From positions 31,591 through 95,590 of the forward strand of contig NZ_JAVREK010000026.1 in NCBI RefSeq assembly GCF_031845375.1: a stretch of 64,000 bases of DNA, written 5' to 3'. Below the pieces are notes generated by a model that was not told where the DNA came from, searched no databases, and saw only the letters and a program-made list of their open reading frames with translations. The position numbers were made by a program, and so were the translations under genes. Source of the stretch: Streptomonospora wellingtoniae. GTDB lineage: Bacteria > Actinomycetota > Actinomycetes > Streptosporangiales > Streptosporangiaceae. Positions 1 to 8,533 of this stretch are shown here, one piece after another (position 1 is the first letter of the stretch; each line of letters starts with the position of its first letter).

Positions 1-2
1 GC

Positions 3-833
3 TTCGAGCGCCGCGCCGAGCAGCGGATGCACCTGCTGCTGGCCGAGGAGGGCTACCGGGACCGCTTCGCCCTGCCGCACCCGGTCGTGCCCAACACCAC
101 CTACGTCCCCGATCGGCCCGAACGCAGACCCGGCACCGACCGGGTCGTCTACCTCGGCCACCTCTCCGCCGCTCGCGGCGCCCACGAGCTCATCGAGATG
201 GGCCGGATGCTGCGCCCGCACGGTGTGCGGGTGGAGGTCATCGGCGCCGCCGACCCGGGCATCCGGCCGCTGCTGCGCGACGCCCAGCGCGAAGAGGCCG
301 TGGAGTGGTACGGCTTCGTACCCAACGACCAGGCCCTGCGCATGGTCTCCGGCGCGCTGGCCGGTGTCTGCCTGCTGCAGGACACCCCGAACTACCGAAG
401 CTCGCTGCCGACCAAGGTGGTCGAGTACATGGCCCACGGCCTGCCGGTCGTCAGCACGCCCAACCCTGCGGCGGTCTCGCTGGTCACCGGCCGCCCCGAG
501 GGCGAATGCGGCGCGATCGTGCCGTTCGGCGACCCGGCCGCGGCGGTCGATGCGGTGCTGGGGCTGCGCTCCGATCAGGCGCTGCGCGAACGCCTGGCGG
601 CCACCGGGCACGCGGTCGCCCGCTCCTCGTTCCACTGGCCGGAGCAGGCCGAGCCGTTCGTCCGGCAGCTTGAGGAGTGGGCCGACGCACCGCCCCGGCT
701 TCCGCGGCAGGGCCGCAGCGCACCCGGGCGCGCCGAGCCCCCGGGGAGCGCGCCCGCGGCACCGCCCGCGCCGACGAGCGTCCCCGAACCGGAGCCGGCA
801 AGGTCACGGACCGCCAGGCGGATGCCGCTGTGA
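3..833 (+). CDS. Glycosyltransferase family 4 (GT-B), 5' end missing
   Basis: The reading frame is already open at the window edge, so this is the C-terminal part of a longer protein; the first visible ATG (27) is probably internal. The visible portion has the second Rossmann half of a GT-B glycosyltransferase: a DRVVYLGHLSAARG strand-loop, GFVPNDQALRMVSGA and the nucleotide-sugar site EYMAHGLPVVSTPNPAAVS (ExxxxGxP type, around 430-480). The last 50 or so residues are a Pro/Ala-rich low-complexity tail. It probably transfers a sugar from a nucleotide donor in envelope polymer synthesis, given the neighbours; donor and acceptor cannot be read from sequence. It is convergent with the family 2 glycosyltransferase that ends at 903. 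Confidence 0.82.
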   Translation, partial: FERRAEQRMHLLLAEEGYRDRFALPHPVVPNTTYVPDRPERRPGTDRVVYLGHLSAARGAHELIEMGRMLRPHGVRVEVIGAADPGIRPLLRDAQREEAVEWYGFVPNDQALRMVSGALAGVCLLQDTPNYRSSLPTKVVEYMAHGLPVVSTPNPAAVSLVTGRPEGECGAIVPFGDPAAAVDAVLGLRSDQALRERLAATGHAVARSSFHWPEQAEPFVRQLEEWADAPPRLPRQGRSAPGRAEPPGSAPAAPPAPTSVPEPEPARSRTARRMPL

Positions 834-902
834 CACCGCCCGGTGGCCGCTGAAGGCTCCCGGCCGCTCCGCGGCTCCCCCGCCGATCGGCCCCGGTGGC
901 CC

Positions 903-1760
903 TCAGATGACCGGCGGACGTCCGGCCAGGGTCATGCGCCAAGCCGTCGACCATCGCATCGGCCTGCGCCGACCGCAGTCGGCGCGCCAGCCCTCGCCGA
1001 ACCCGCGGAACCAGGCCCGCAATTCCGGTAGCGACCGCACTCGCAGCACCGTGATGCCGATCCACACGCCCAGGTGCGACAGCGCCAGCGGCCAGGGCAG
1101 GTTCCGACGCACAAGCCAGACCCGGTTGCGCGCGTTGAGCCGGTAGAAGTCCTCGTGCCGACTGGGGTGGGTCGAGGGGTGGTACATGACCGCCTCGGCG
1201 TCGTACTCGATGTGGTAGCCGGCGTCGAGGACGCGCCAGGCCAGGTCGCTCTCCTCGTGTGCGTAGAAGAAACCGCCGGGCAGACCGCCTGCGGCGTCGA
1301 AGGCGGCGCGCCGGACGGCCGCGGCCCCGCCCAGGAACGTGGTGACGCGGCTGGAGCGCAGCGGGTCGCCGGCGCGCAGGCGCGGCACGTAGCGGCGCTG
1401 GTCGGGACCGCCGTCCGGGTCGACGATGCGGAAGGTGACGATGCCCAGGCCGGGGTCGGCCGCGAACCGGCGGCTCACATGGCGCGCGAGGTCGCGCGAG
1501 CGGTACCAGCCGTCGTCGTCGAGGAAGAGCACGATGTCGCCGTCAGCGGCCTTGACCCCGTGGTTGCGGCCCTCGGGGATCCCGATGTTCTCGGAAAGCC
1601 GCACGGTCTTGACGTCCTCGGGCAGCGCGGGCAGCTCGGAGCCGTTGCTGACCACGATCAGCTCCAGATCCGCGCCTTCCTGCTCCAGCACGCTGGTGAC
1701 CGCGCGGCGCAGTTCGGCAGGCCGGGTCCCCATCGTCAGGATGACGCAGGAGATCTTCAA
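903..1760 (-). CDS. Glycosyltransferase family 2
   Basis: This is a GT-A inverting glycosyltransferase of 285 residues. It opens with the nucleotide-binding strand KISCVILTMGTRPAELRRAV and has the metal-binding DDD motif (VLFLDDDGWY), GGAAAVRRAAFDAAGG and the acceptor-side HEESDLAWRVLDAGY. I chose the TTG at 1760 because GGAGGGGAG lies just upstream and the first strand follows at once. Longer starts (ATG 1916 or 2024) add only a low-complexity leader with no clear ribosome binding site. It lies 438 bp downstream of the CDP-alcohol transferase gene on the same strand, so it may be read with that operon or separately. A role in decorating or extending an envelope polymer is inferred from context. 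Confidence 0.85.
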   Translation of the reverse strand: MKISCVILTMGTRPAELRRAVTSVLEQEGADLELIVVSNGSELPALPEDVKTVRLSENIGIPEGRNHGVKAADGDIVLFLDDDGWYRSRDLARHVSRRFAADPGLGIVTFRIVDPDGGPDQRRYVPRLRAGDPLRSSRVTTFLGGAAAVRRAAFDAAGGLPGGFFYAHEESDLAWRVLDAGYHIEYDAEAVMYHPSTHPSRHEDFYRLNARNRVWLVRRNLPWPLALSHLGVWIGITVLRVRSLPELRAWFRGFGEGWRADCGRRRPMRWSTAWRMTLAGRPPVI

Positions 1761-2198
1761 CCGCTGCTCCCCTCCGTGCCCCGCCGGATCCGATCCGTCA
1801 ACGGTACGGGACAGCGCGGCATCGCCGTCGGCGGCGTGCTGCGACGCGGAGGCGGGCGGGGCCGCAGACTCGGCGGCGGCCGGGTCAGGGCCGCTCGGCA
1901 GACCTGGACTGGGCATGGGAACCGTTCGTGAACCTGGACGCGTGGTTGACACTGAATGACCGTTGCATGAAACGGCTAACAAGAGGATAAGGGTCACGGC
2001 CGACGGCGCGCCCGCATATGGCACGCGGCACGCGGGCGATCGGTGGAGAATCGGCCCCGGCCGGACCCGCGGCCCCGCCGCGTGCGTCGGCAGGGACCGA
2101 AAGGCCCCGAACGCCGGGCGCCCCTTCCGCGGAGCGCCCGAAGGGAGGACACCGCGAGGGCCGTCGTCCCCTCCGGGCTGCGGAGGCGGCGGGCGGAG
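1761..2198. other. 438-bp gap without a recognised gene
   Basis: This gap lies between two minus-strand genes. It holds the low-complexity upstream extension of the glycosyltransferase frame and a slightly AT-richer patch near 1965-1990, which could hold a promoter for the glycosyltransferase. I see no credible small gene, RNA gene or strong hairpin. Confidence 0.4.
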
Positions 2199-2969
2199 CT
2201 ACTCCAGCCGCCGCGACGCCAGCACGCTGACCATGTGCAGCAGCGTCTGCAGAGCGGCCACCGCCACGCAGACGACCACCAGCACCCGGGTAGCCATCAG
2301 GTCGCCGCGCACCAGGTCGATCACTGCCGTGCCGAGCGCCAGAAGCGAGAGCTCGACGGCCTGGATGACGCGGTGGAAACGCAGCGCGGCCGCCGCCTTG
2401 CGGGCCATGCCCAGCCGCGGCGAGCGGGGCTGGAGCGCCTCGTCGGAGACCTTCTCCGAAAGCCCGGCCTTCGCCCGCGCCACGACCACGTTGTCGGTCT
2501 CGGCCTTGATCAGGGCGGCGCCGAGGGCGGCCGCCATGCCGCCGATCACCCAGCCGCCGGCGTCGAGCCCGCCCTGGGCGCGGACACCGAGGCCGATGAG
2601 CAGGGCGACCTCGGCGAGGTAGTGGCCGATGCGGTCCAGGAAGATCCCCGCGACGCTCGTGCGGCCCGTGTAGCGGGCGACCTCGCCGTCGGAGCAGTCC
2701 AGCAGCAGGTAGAGCTGGATCAGCACGACCGCCGCCAGCGCCGACCAGAACCCGCCCAGCGCCAGGACGACGCCGCCGAGCACCCCGGTGGCCATCATCA
2801 GGTACGTGATGGGGTTGGGGGGAACGCCCAGGCGGATGAAGACGACGCTGAAATAGGGCGACAGGTCGCGCATGTAGAGCCGACCCGCCCAGTGCTCCTC
2901 GTTCAGCCGCTCCTTGATCCCCTCAGGCTGGCCGCCCGAACGCACCTCATCGATCGATGGCTTGGACAT
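2199..2969 (-). CDS. CDP-alcohol phosphatidyltransferase family protein, variant active site
   Basis: This 256-residue multi-pass membrane enzyme belongs to the family that moves a phospho-alcohol or phosphatidyl group from a CDP donor. The signature starts at residue 91: D91-x2-D94-G-x2-A98-R99-x8-G108-x3-D112-x3-H116. The first three aspartates that bind metal and CDP are present, but the fourth, normally the Asp taken as general base, is His116. Several hydrophobic helices flank it. The start at 2969 lies inside the 3' end of the dehydrogenase gene (stop at 2947), so the two are translationally coupled. With the nucleotidyltransferase and dehydrogenase upstream it probably uses a CDP-polyol made by that pair. 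Substrate and product are not known from sequence. Confidence 0.85.
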   Translation of the reverse strand: MSKPSIDEVRSGGQPEGIKERLNEEHWAGRLYMRDLSPYFSVVFIRLGVPPNPITYLMMATGVLGGVVLALGGFWSALAAVVLIQLYLLLDCSDGEVARYTGRTSVAGIFLDRIGHYLAEVALLIGLGVRAQGGLDAGGWVIGGMAAALGAALIKAETDNVVVARAKAGLSEKVSDEALQPRSPRLGMARKAAAALRFHRVIQAVELSLLALGTAVIDLVRGDLMATRVLVVVCVAVAALQTLLHMVSVLASRRLE

Positions 2970-4014
2970 ATTCCGCAACGCTCCGCCTGATGTCGTCGTC
3001 CGTAAGGGCCAGGTGCTCCAGGACCGTGTACCGTCCCGGCCGGGTGGCGGGGGCGTGGGCCACCGCGCGCGCGAACTGCTCCTCGTCCAGGCCGACGTCG
3101 CCGGGCAGGGCGGGCAGGCCGTGGCGTTCGAGGCAGGCCCGGATGTCCTTCATCCGCTCCTCGCCGAACCCCTGGTACCGGCTGCGCAGGAAGTAGGCGT
3201 AGAGGGCGCCTATTCCGGCCAGCTCGCCGTGGTTACTGGTGCCCGGGTAGAGCTGGTCGATGGCGTGCAGCACCTCGTGGCAGGCGCCGCTGGCGGGGCG
3301 GCTGGAGCCCGCGACCGACATCGCCATGCCGGACAGCACCAGCGCCTCGGCCAGTGCGGTCAAGAAGTCCTGCGAGTCGACGGTGTCGCGCCTGTTGACG
3401 ATGGCCTCGGCGGCGGTGCGGGCGAAGGTCACGGCCATGCCGTCGACGGGCTCGCCCTGCTCGCGGCCCGCCAGCTCCCAGTCGGCGATCGCCGACAGGT
3501 TGCTGACGACGTCGCCGATCCCGGAGCGCACCAGGCGCTGAGGCGCGGCTCGCACGTAGTCGACGTCGACCACGACCGCGACCGGCATCGTGACGCCGTA
3601 GGAGCCCTTGCCGCTCTCGTGCTCCAGGGAGCTGACCGGCGAGGCGATTCCGTCATGGGACAGGTTGGTGGCCACGGCGACCATGGGGATGCCGGCCATG
3701 GAGGCGGCGAACTTGGTGACGTCGATCGTCTTGCCGCCGCCGATCCCGGCGACCGCCTCGTAGGCGCCCGAACGCAGCTTCTTGCCCAGTTCGGTGGCCA
3801 CGTCGACGCTGCCGCCCTCGACCTTGAAGACCTCGCAGTGCGGCAGGTCCAGCTCGCCGGCGATCTGGGAGCCCTGGCCCGGTCCGACGGCCACGGCGAT
3901 GCGGCCCTCGTTGGCGATGCGGCGGTCGGCCAGCAACGTGCCCAGCGACGCGATGGCGCCCTGGCGCACGTCGATCGCCAGCGGCGCGTTGACCATGCGG
4001 GCTAGTAGCGGCAT
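2947..4014 (-). CDS. Iron-containing alcohol dehydrogenase family, glycerol-1-phosphate dehydrogenase-like
   Basis: This 355-residue protein resembles archaeal EgsA and Bacillus AraM, which reduce dihydroxyacetone phosphate to sn-glycerol-1-phosphate. NAD(P) binding is shown by GIGGGKTIDVTKFAA (about 90-104). Metal-site signatures are ATNLSHDGIASP (Asp121), SSRPASGACHEVLHAID (His246/His250) and NHGELAGIGA (His262). The ATG at 4014 overlaps the 3' end of the nucleotidyltransferase gene by 13 bp, and its own end overlaps the phosphatidyltransferase gene. This tight coupling implies one pathway: polyol phosphate, then CDP-polyol, then lipid-linked product. The exact polyol is inferred; a longer-chain ketose phosphate cannot be excluded. 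Confidence 0.85.
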   Translation of the reverse strand: MPLLARMVNAPLAIDVRQGAIASLGTLLADRRIANEGRIAVAVGPGQGSQIAGELDLPHCEVFKVEGGSVDVATELGKKLRSGAYEAVAGIGGGKTIDVTKFAASMAGIPMVAVATNLSHDGIASPVSSLEHESGKGSYGVTMPVAVVVDVDYVRAAPQRLVRSGIGDVVSNLSAIADWELAGREQGEPVDGMAVTFARTAAEAIVNRRDTVDSQDFLTALAEALVLSGMAMSVAGSSRPASGACHEVLHAIDQLYPGTSNHGELAGIGALYAYFLRSRYQGFGEERMKDIRACLERHGLPALPGDVGLDEEQFARAVAHAPATRPGRYTVLEHLALTDDDIRRSVAEYVQAIDR

Positions 4015-4733
4015 GCGATCTCCCGAGCGCGGTTCAGGTCGTCGTGGTCGTCGACCTCGACCCAGTCGACCTGGCCGATCGGCGCGACGGCGACCTTGCC
4101 GCCGCGGTCGACCAGCTCCTGGAAGCCGTCCTCGTAGTACAGCTGGGGGTCGCGCTCCCAGGTTGCCTGCAGCGCGTCGGCAAGCCGGTCCGAAAGCGAC
4201 CCCTCGATGAGGGTCGCGCCGATGTACTCGCCGGCGGCCTCGGCCGGGTCCATGAGCTTGGTGATGCGGCGGAGATGACCGGACTCGTCCAGAGTCACCT
4301 TCATCTCCTCGTCGGCCAGTGTTTTGGCGCTGTCCACCGCGAGGAGCAGCTCCGGTCCGCGTGCGGCCAGTAGCGTCTCTTCCACGCTCACCGGGTGAAC
4401 GGTGTCGCCGTTGACGAGGAGGACGCCTTCGGAGAAGTACTCGCGCGCGGTCCACAGGGAGTAGGCGTTGTTCCACTCCTCGGCCTTGTCGTTGTAGGCC
4501 AGAGTGAGCCGCACCCCGTGCCGGCGCTCCATCTCCTCCTTGCGCTGCTCGACAGCCTCGGCGCGGTACCCCACGACGACGACGACGTCGCTCAGCCCCG
4601 CGGCGGCGAGGTTGCGCAGCGAGATGTCCATGATGGTGGTCTCACCATCGACCGGCACCAGCGCCTTGGGCAGGGTGTCGGTGTAGGGGCGCAGTCGGCG
4701 CCCGGCTCCTGCGGCAAGAACCATACCGAGCAT
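4002..4733 (-). CDS. Sugar/choline-phosphate nucleotidyltransferase family (LicC-like)
   Basis: This 243-residue GT-A-fold nucleotidyltransferase starts MLGMVLAAGAGRRLRPYTDTLPKALVPV, the NTP-binding signature with its PKA(L) lysine. It also has the LicC-type NDKAEEWNNAYSLW segment (about 82-95) and VNGDTV, whose Asp should hold the metal. Relatives make CDP-choline or CDP/UDP-sugars. Between a polyol-phosphate dehydrogenase and a CDP-alcohol transferase, a CTP-dependent activation of the polyol phosphate is the simplest reading. The ATG at 4733 has GGAGGA about 10 bases upstream. It starts 17 bp after the stop of the DUF5941-like gene, so it is probably in the same transcript. Confidence 0.85.
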   Translation of the reverse strand: MLGMVLAAGAGRRLRPYTDTLPKALVPVDGETTIMDISLRNLAAAGLSDVVVVVGYRAEAVEQRKEEMERRHGVRLTLAYNDKAEEWNNAYSLWTAREYFSEGVLLVNGDTVHPVSVEETLLAARGPELLLAVDSAKTLADEEMKVTLDESGHLRRITKLMDPAEAAGEYIGATLIEGSLSDRLADALQATWERDPQLYYEDGFQELVDRGGKVAVAPIGQVDWVEVDDHDDLNRAREIACRY

Positions 4734-4749
4734 GTAGGCGTGTTCCTCC

Positions 4750-5391
4750 TTACGTCGTGGAGGCGTCCACGCCTCCCGATTCGTTGCGCGGAGCCTCCGC
4801 TTCCGCGATCGGGGCCGCCAGCCAGCTCGTCGTGGCCTCCCACACGAGCAGTACCGCGAGGTAACCCGTCAGCACACCGTAGGCGAACGGCAGCCAACCC
4901 AGTGCCCCTCCGGCCGCCAGAACCAGCATCCGCCCGTCCCATCCGAGCATCGCCCGCATGACCCGGGCCGGCGGACGCAGGCCGGTGCGCGTGCGGTGCA
5001 CGGCGTCTGTGTGGTGCAGCGCGACCGCAGCCAAGAGTACGAACACCAGCGGGCCGCCTACGCCGGACCCGTAGCCGAGCGCGAGGAGACAAAGGTACTC
5101 CGTCGCGCGCAGGAGGGGCGGGACCAGCCGGTCGAACCGTCCGTCGTGCGGGTGCCCCGAGGCGACTCCGGAGAGCAGCAGCGCGGCGACCGGTGCGAAC
5201 AGGGTAATGCCTGCCAGGTGGTCGAGTCCCGTCGCCATCAGGACTCCGGCCACCAGCGCCCCGGCGAGGGTGGGCGGCAGCGGCGGCAGGGCGCCTGCGA
5301 CGATCCGGCCCATTGCGGTGCTCAGGTGGCCGTCGTCGCGGAGGAACCGCAGGTCGACGCCGGTTCCGGGCGGGGAAGCGGGAACGCCCAC
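4750..5391 (-). CDS. DUF5941 C-terminal-domain membrane protein
   Basis: This 213-residue polytopic membrane protein contains FDRLVPPLLRATEYLCLLALGYGSG, VALHHTDAVHRTRTGLRPPARVMRAMLGWDGRMLVL and a C-terminal hydrophobic helix. I recognise this as the C-terminal part of the actinobacterial DUF5941 proteins from memory of streptomycete homologues, where it is fused behind a CDP-alcohol-transferase-like segment. Here it is a separate frame. GTG 5391 is chosen because GGGAGG lies about 5 bases upstream; GTG 5397 overlaps the preceding stop in a GTGA junction and is the alternative. Function is unknown. Operon position suggests a partner of the polyol-lipid pathway. Confidence 0.7.
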   Translation of the reverse strand: MGVPASPPGTGVDLRFLRDDGHLSTAMGRIVAGALPPLPPTLAGALVAGVLMATGLDHLAGITLFAPVAALLLSGVASGHPHDGRFDRLVPPLLRATEYLCLLALGYGSGVGGPLVFVLLAAVALHHTDAVHRTRTGLRPPARVMRAMLGWDGRMLVLAAGGALGWLPFAYGVLTGYLAVLLVWEATTSWLAAPIAEAEAPRNESGGVDASTT

Positions 5392-5393
5392 GG

Positions 5394-6431
5394 TCACCTC
5401 CCGACGTCGTCGTCCGGGCGGCGGGCGAGATCGGCGGCGGCTGCGAGAGCACAGCCCGCGATCAGTGCGATGAACGTCACCCGTGCGTCCCAAATCGTTA
5501 TCGTAAGGGCCACCGCTGCAAAGCGTGCGGCTTGCGGGAAGGCGGCGAGCCGGGCGAGGAGCGCGCGGGGCGGCCCGCTACCGCGGCGGGGCGCGCCGGC
5601 GCCGCCGGCGGCCGGGTCGCGCTCGTCGGCGCCCCCGGTGCCCGGCGTGCCTTCGGCGGCTCCGGGGGGTGCGGCGGAGCCCGGGGCGCCTTCCCCGAGG
5701 GCTTCGGAGCGGACCTCGGCCCACCCCGGCCAGGGTGCGCCCTTGGGCACGGTGCGGATGCCGAAGAGCGCCGCGCCGCCGCCGGTCGCCGCGGGGGCCT
5801 CGGAAGCGGTCCCGCCGTCGCCGACGTCGCCGGGCGCGGCGTCCGGTTCGCCGGTGCCGTCGGTGCCGTGGGCGGCGGGCGCCTCACGCCCCAGAAGCTC
5901 GGCGGTCAGCGAGGTGTCCCCGGGCGAAGCGTCCTCCAGGTCCCGACTGGGATCGACCGCCTCGATGGGCCTGGGCAGGCCCGACTCGGGGGTCCACTCG
6001 GGCTCGCCGGCGTCGGCCCGCCGCGCGGCGGCAACGGAGTCGCGCAGCGCGACGGCGATGAGCGCGCCCGCGGCCCAGGCCCACGCGTCGGCGACTCCGG
6101 CGGCCGTTCCGCCAATCGCCAGTCCGGCGTAGACCGCGTACTCGCGCAGTCGGCCCAGGACCAGCGCCAGCCATACGTCCAGCCGGTCGCGGCGCGCGGC
6201 GCGCACCCGTCCGGCCAGGACATCGGTGAGCACCACCGCGCCCAGCAGCAGGGACCCGGCCACGGCGCCGCGCACTCCGCCCTCGGTGAACCACACACCG
6301 GCGGTCACGGCCAGCACCAGCCCGATCCGCGTCATGGCGGACGGGCTCACCCGCACCGCGCGCCCCCTCCGACCCGGCGGACCGGTGCGCCCGCCGCCTC
6401 CGCGTCCGGCGCGCGCATCGACATCTGACAC
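5394..6431 (-). CDS. Degenerate CDP-alcohol-transferase-like membrane protein (middle part of DUF5941)
   Basis: This 345-residue protein has hydrophobic helices at both ends and about 150 residues of acidic, Ala/Gly-rich linker between them. The segment LTDVLAGRVRAARRDRLDVW followed by LALVLGRLREYAVYAGLAIGG aligns by eye with the CDP-alcohol transferase core of DUF5941 proteins, but the conserved DG and later Asp positions are not acidic, so catalysis looks lost. The end (ARVTFIALIAGC) matches the next conserved DUF5941 segment. GTG 6431 follows GGGAGGGGC by a good distance. It runs straight into the separate DUF5941 C-terminal frame. A pseudoenzyme or scaffold role is my inference. Confidence 0.6.
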   Translation of the reverse strand: MSDVDARAGRGGGGRTGPPGRRGRAVRVSPSAMTRIGLVLAVTAGVWFTEGGVRGAVAGSLLLGAVVLTDVLAGRVRAARRDRLDVWLALVLGRLREYAVYAGLAIGGTAAGVADAWAWAAGALIAVALRDSVAAARRADAGEPEWTPESGLPRPIEAVDPSRDLEDASPGDTSLTAELLGREAPAAHGTDGTGEPDAAPGDVGDGGTASEAPAATGGGAALFGIRTVPKGAPWPGWAEVRSEALGEGAPGSAAPPGAAEGTPGTGGADERDPAAGGAGAPRRGSGPPRALLARLAAFPQAARFAAVALTITIWDARVTFIALIAGCALAAAADLARRPDDDVGR

Positions 6432-6611
6432 GGCAGTGCCCCTCCCACGCGGCCTCGCGTTCACCGTGTACCCGAAGGGGTACGCGTGGCAACCACCGGC
6501 ACACCGCGGGCACCGGATCGCCGACCCGGCCGAGCACGGAAGGCACCCGATCGCGCCGGGCAGCCGCTGGGCCATCCGGCGGGGCGGCAGGCGCGTCGCC
6601 GGAGGGGGCGG

Positions 6612-7421
6612 TCAGGCCGCTCGGTCGCCGCCCCCGGTCCCCTTTTCCGCGTCGCCGTGCTCGGCCGGGTCGGCGCACCGGTCCGCCTGGTAGGCGCCCA
6701 GCACGGCGTCGATGCCGTCGTCCAGGGCGAGCCCGCCGTCCTTCAGGTAGAGGCCGCGGGAGCAGAAGCGGCGCAGGTCGGCCTCGCTGTGCGAGACCAG
6801 CACCATCGTCCGGCCCTGGGCCAGCATCCCGTCGATCGCCGCGTAGCACTTCGCCCGGAACTCCTCGTCGCCGACGGCGAGCACCTCGTCGACCAGCAGG
6901 ATCGGGTGGTCCAGCCGGGTGACGAGCGCGAACCCCAGCCGGACTTTCATGCCGCTGGAGTAGTGCCGCACCGGCGTGTCGACGGAGCCGCCCCGCAGGT
7001 CGGCGAAGTCCACGATCTCGTCGAAGCGCGCCTGGATGTCCCCCGGGCCCATCCCGTGCAGCGAGCCGACGAGATGGATGTTCTCCCGTCCGGTGAGCCG
7101 GCCGTTGAACCCGGCCCGCAGCTCCAGCAGCGGCGCCACCCGGCCGTGGACCTCCACACTCCCCTCGTCGGGGATGAGGACGCCGGCGATCAGCTTGAGC
7201 AGCGTGGACTTGCCGGTCCCGTTCCGGCCGACGATGCCCACGCACTCGCCCCGGCGGATGCGGAAGGAGGCGCCGCGCACCGGCCAGAAAGCGCTGCGGG
7301 GCCCGGGGCCGCGCCGGGCGCCGACCAGCACCTCGCGCAGGCTGCGTCGGCGCCCGCGGTTCGCGGAGAACCGGATGCCCAGACCCTCGGCCTCGATGAC
7401 GGTCTGTCCCGTCTCCCCCAT
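6612..7421 (-). CDS. Polysaccharide/teichoic-acid ABC transporter ATPase (TagH/Wzt type)
   Basis: This is the ATP-binding subunit of a polymer exporter, 269 residues. It has Walker A GRNGTGKST, the subfamily-typical GRVAPLLELRAGFNGRLTGRENIHL after the first ATPase half, signature HYSSGMKVRLGFALV, Walker B HPILLVDEVLAVGDEEF and switch His in VLVSHSEADLRRFC. The Pro/Asp-rich tail is short, so there is no long Wzt-like carbohydrate-binding domain. Its ATG (7421) shares one base with the permease stop (TGATG), so the pair is translationally coupled. It would drive export of the undecaprenyl-linked polymer across the membrane. Confidence 0.93.
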   Translation of the reverse strand: MGETGQTVIEAEGLGIRFSANRGRRRSLREVLVGARRGPGPRSAFWPVRGASFRIRRGECVGIVGRNGTGKSTLLKLIAGVLIPDEGSVEVHGRVAPLLELRAGFNGRLTGRENIHLVGSLHGMGPGDIQARFDEIVDFADLRGGSVDTPVRHYSSGMKVRLGFALVTRLDHPILLVDEVLAVGDEEFRAKCYAAIDGMLAQGRTMVLVSHSEADLRRFCSRGLYLKDGGLALDDGIDAVLGAYQADRCADPAEHGDAEKGTGGGDRAA

Positions 7422-8248
7422 CACAGCTCCTTCAGCACCGACGTCTCCAGACGCCGGAAGGTGGCGTACCCGACGGCCAGGACGAGGACCGCTCCGCCGA
7501 TGCTCGTGGAGAGGACCAGGGGCCCGGGTGCGTCGGCCGGATACCAGACCGCATGGTGCATCTTGAAGATGCCCAGCAGCGGGTTGAACTGGAACAGCGC
7601 GACGAACCAGGCGGGGAAGCGGTCGGACTCCAGGACCAGGGCCGAGGGGATGATGATCGCCGAGCCGTAGAACAGCACCCGGTTGAGGATCCGCACGAAC
7701 CGCTCGACGTCGCGCACGAGCACGTTCACCGTCGCGAGCAGCAGTGTCATGCCCAGCGAGAGGACCAGCTGCACGGCGATGGCCAGCGGCAGCCACACCA
7801 GCAGGCCCTCGGCGCTGGTGCGCCCGCCCAGGGCGAGCACGAACACCAGCAGCACCGGCCAGGTGAGCAGGTAGTCGACGAACTTGGCCGCGACCGCTTG
7901 CACCGGAAAGATCTCGCGCGGCATGCGCATCGTGGTGATGAGCTTGCTGTGGCTGATGAGCGCGGCAGGCGCCTGGCCGAGCGACTGGGCGAACCACAGC
8001 CACGGAAGCAGCCCCGATATCAGGAAGAGCGGGTAGCCGCCCGGCGCGTCGCCGCCGCCGGGCACGCCGCGGTCGGTGTCGAAGACGAGGCCGAAGACGA
8101 AGAAGTACACACCGGCCATCGCCAGGGGCTCCAGCATCGACCACGCGTAGCCGAGGATCGAGTTCTGGTACCTGACCTTCAGGTCGCGTCGTACCAACAG
8201 GCCCACGACCCGCCGGTTCCGCCAGACGGCGAGCGCGCGTGACGCCAC
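7421..8248 (-). CDS. Polysaccharide/teichoic-acid ABC transporter permease (TagG/Wzm type)
   Basis: This 275-residue permease has about six membrane segments. The N-terminal amphipathic stretch RRVVGLLVRRDLKVRYQNSILGYAWSMLEPL is the ABC-2 polymer exporter signature. Later segments include FLISGLLPWLWFAQSLGQAPAALI, the cytosolic PREIFPVQAVAAKFVDY coupling region and FQFNPLLGIFKMHHAVWY. GTG 8248 is preceded by AGGAGG, and is chosen over longer readings that lack a good site. It is the first gene of the minus-strand operon; the promoter should lie in 8249-8533, shared with the divergent cytidylyltransferase gene. Confidence 0.92.
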   Translation of the reverse strand: MASRALAVWRNRRVVGLLVRRDLKVRYQNSILGYAWSMLEPLAMAGVYFFVFGLVFDTDRGVPGGGDAPGGYPLFLISGLLPWLWFAQSLGQAPAALISHSKLITTMRMPREIFPVQAVAAKFVDYLLTWPVLLVFVLALGGRTSAEGLLVWLPLAIAVQLVLSLGMTLLLATVNVLVRDVERFVRILNRVLFYGSAIIIPSALVLESDRFPAWFVALFQFNPLLGIFKMHHAVWYPADAPGPLVLSTSIGGAVLVLAVGYATFRRLETSVLKEL

Positions 8249-8533
8249 CGCACCTCCTGCCCGTTCCCGCCGCCACAGGCGGAGCCGCTTGGCGCCGCCG
8301 CTCCCCCGCTCCCCCGCCGCAGCCCGCGGCCGGGGGACGCTTCGCGCGCCCGGCGGCACCGCTCCGATTCGGCGGCGCGGCTGGGGTTTTAGCCTACCGG
8401 GGGCGGGCGCGGCCCCTCCTCGCGGCGCGCACCGCTCGCGCGGTCGCGGGTGGGCTAATCTCGGCTGCGGCGCCGGGAGGCAGCGCAGCCCCGCCCAGAG
8501 CCGGTGCCGACGGCCGCGGCAGAGAGGACGACG

